From Nitrospirota bacterium (lineage in GTDB: Bacteria; Nitrospirota; CAKKRA01; 9FT-COMBO-42-15): 6,488 bases of DNA. The notes beneath the pieces were generated by a model. It was given only the letters and a program-made list of their open reading frames with translations, did not search any database and was not told the DNA's origin. Where the stretch lies: assembly GCA_023248415.1 (NCBI GenBank), contig JAHFEP010000165.1, positions 1 to 6,488 of the forward strand. The letters are read 5' to 3'. Each line of letters starts with the position of its first letter. Position 1 is the stretch's first letter. The translations under genes were made by a program, and so were the position numbers. Below are positions 5,390-6,488 of this stretch, piece by piece.

Positions 5390-6487
5390 CTACCTGCTCC
5401 TCCTATATCTCATTGCCTTAAACAGACGCTCTTTTGCAAGGGACTCTGCTGCATCACGCGGATAGATTTTCTCCTTATATACCCTCTCCAAGATAAGTTT
5501 TGTATTCTTGCTTATCTTTGTTTTAACTGCCTCAAAGGCCTCCTTTTCTGTGCCATTTCTGTATTCAACGGATGTAAAAATAACACCGCCGGCATTTGCA
5601 ATAAAATCAGGGATAGACAAAATCCCTTTATCATGTAAAATCTTTTCAGCGCCAATTGTAATTGGTATGTTTGCGCCTTGTACAATGAGCTTCGTCTTTA
5701 CAGCATTTACATTCTTTTCATTAATAACATCAGGCCTTGCAGCAGGCACAAGTATATCGCACTCTATTTTAAATATATCGTCAACAGGAAGCTTCTCGCC
5801 CTTTTTATAATCAACCACACTCTTACCGGCATTTTTCAGCTTAATAAGCTCATCTATATTAAGGCCGCTTTTGTTGTAGATCATTCCATGTGTATCATTG
5901 GCAGCAATCAGCTTTACACCCCTTTCAGAAAGGTATCGCGCAGAATGTTTTCCAACGCTTCCAAATCCCTCTACAACAAGCCGTGCGCCGTTAAGATTCA
6001 GCTTAATAAAATCCTTTGCAACATCTGCTGCAGCAGCAACGCCATAGGCAGTTGCGCCAAGCTCGTCAAGCGGTATGCCGCCGATTTCCTCTGGCCTGCC
6101 GACTGACCTTTTAATTTCGTTGTATATAATTGCCATGGACTCTTCATTTGTTCCCATATCAGGGCCAGGGATATACATAATTAGCTCTTTTATTGCCTGT
6201 GCAAAGAGTCTGATAACGGTCTCTTTGTTTTCTGTTTTTGGGTCAGCAATAATCCCTGATTTCCCTCCGCCATGAGGTATGCCTGCTGCAGAGTTTTTAA
6301 ATGTCATTGCCCTTGCAAGCCTGAAGACCTCTTCTGCAGTTACATCCGCTGCCATGCGCACGCCGCCGATTGCAGGGCCAAGCGACGTATTGTCTATTAC
6401 AACAATGGCCTTTAGATTTGATTTTGGTTCATAGATGTGAACAACCTTTTCAGGGCCTATATCATCAGTAGTCCATTTGAAATCCAT
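5390..6487 (-). CDS. Glu/Leu/Phe/Val dehydrogenase family protein, leucine-dehydrogenase-like
   Basis: This 365-residue cytoplasmic enzyme should reversibly deaminate an L-amino acid to a 2-oxo acid with NAD(P)+. The N-terminal catalytic domain shows LGPAIGGVRM (36-45), the substrate-carboxylate Lys K64 in MTFKN, the catalytic Lys K76 in HGGGKSG and the catalytic Asp D110 in GPDMGT. The Rossmann domain starts near 150, after GATAYGV (144-150), with GFGSVG at 174-179 and an acidic residue (D198) after the second strand, which would suit NAD+. NAGG is at 298-301. Length and N-terminus fit leucine dehydrogenases (about 360 residues) better than glutamate dehydrogenases (415-450). The position of the Lys that binds glutamate's side-chain carboxylate in glutamate dehydrogenases is I40 here, which argues for a hydrophobic substrate. 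The PDMGTNEESM segment is more glutamate-dehydrogenase-like, so specificity stays open. The ATG at 6485-6487 leaves one base of the window, so its ribosome binding site and promoter are not visible, but the N-terminus aligns as complete. It is the first visible gene of the three-gene - strand cluster. Confidence 0.9.
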   Translation of the reverse strand: MDFKWTTDDIGPEKVVHIYEPKSNLKAIVVIDNTSLGPAIGGVRMAADVTAEEVFRLARAMTFKNSAAGIPHGGGKSGIIADPKTENKETVIRLFAQAIKELIMYIPGPDMGTNEESMAIIYNEIKRSVGRPEEIGGIPLDELGATAYGVAAAADVAKDFIKLNLNGARLVVEGFGSVGKHSARYLSERGVKLIAANDTHGMIYNKSGLNIDELIKLKNAGKSVVDYKKGEKLPVDDIFKIECDILVPAARPDVINEKNVNAVKTKLIVQGANIPITIGAEKILHDKGILSIPDFIANAGGVIFTSVEYRNGTEKEAFEAVKTKISKNTKLILERVYKEKIYPRDAAESLAKERLFKAMRYRRSR

Positions 6488-6488
6488 T

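Overview
The window carries four protein genes and almost no free intergenic DNA. One gene is read on the + strand: hflX, a ribosome-associated GTPase, whose 5' end is visible but lacks a normal start codon. Three genes are read on the - strand in a row: a leucine-dehydrogenase-like amino-acid dehydrogenase (6487 to 5390), an aldehyde dehydrogenase (5282 to 3861) and a fused alpha-beta ADP-forming acyl-CoA synthetase (3808 to 1652). hflX and the acyl-CoA synthetase converge and overlap tail to tail by 86 bp.

Organism: bacterial, moderately AT-rich by eye, with Shine-Dalgarno sites and long-form HflX. The two intergenic gaps of the - strand cluster hold elements that look like dispersed repeats: a C6TT...AAG6 palindrome and a TGCAAAN heptamer array. 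I associate such elements with Nitrospirota and Desulfobacterota-like (former deltaproteobacterial) genomes and metagenome bins. That placement is a weak inference from repeat style and gene content, not from a marker gene.

Layout: 1-60 holds a plausible sigma-70-type promoter and ribosome binding site for hflX. 61-1737 is hflX. 1652-3808 is the acyl-CoA synthetase. 3809-3860 is a 52-bp gap with a GC-rich palindrome next to the synthetase's ribosome binding site. 3861-5282 is the aldehyde dehydrogenase. 5283-5389 is an AT-rich gap with the heptamer array. 5390-6487 is the amino-acid dehydrogenase, whose start codon lies one base from the window edge.

How the genes may work together: the three - strand genes are co-directional and closely spaced, so an operon is likely. 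A coherent reading is energy-yielding amino-acid breakdown, probably of branched-chain or other hydrophobic amino acids. The dehydrogenase would deaminate the amino acid to a 2-oxo acid. Decarboxylation (enzyme not in this window) would give an aldehyde or an acyl-CoA. The aldehyde dehydrogenase would oxidise the aldehyde, and the synthetase would convert acyl-CoA plus ADP and phosphate into acid plus ATP. This resembles peptide fermentation in Thermococcales archaea and is an inference from gene content. hflX is unrelated housekeeping.

I see no clear undescribed system. The most useful observations are the anomalous hflX start, the convergent coding overlap and the repeats placed at translation-initiation regions.
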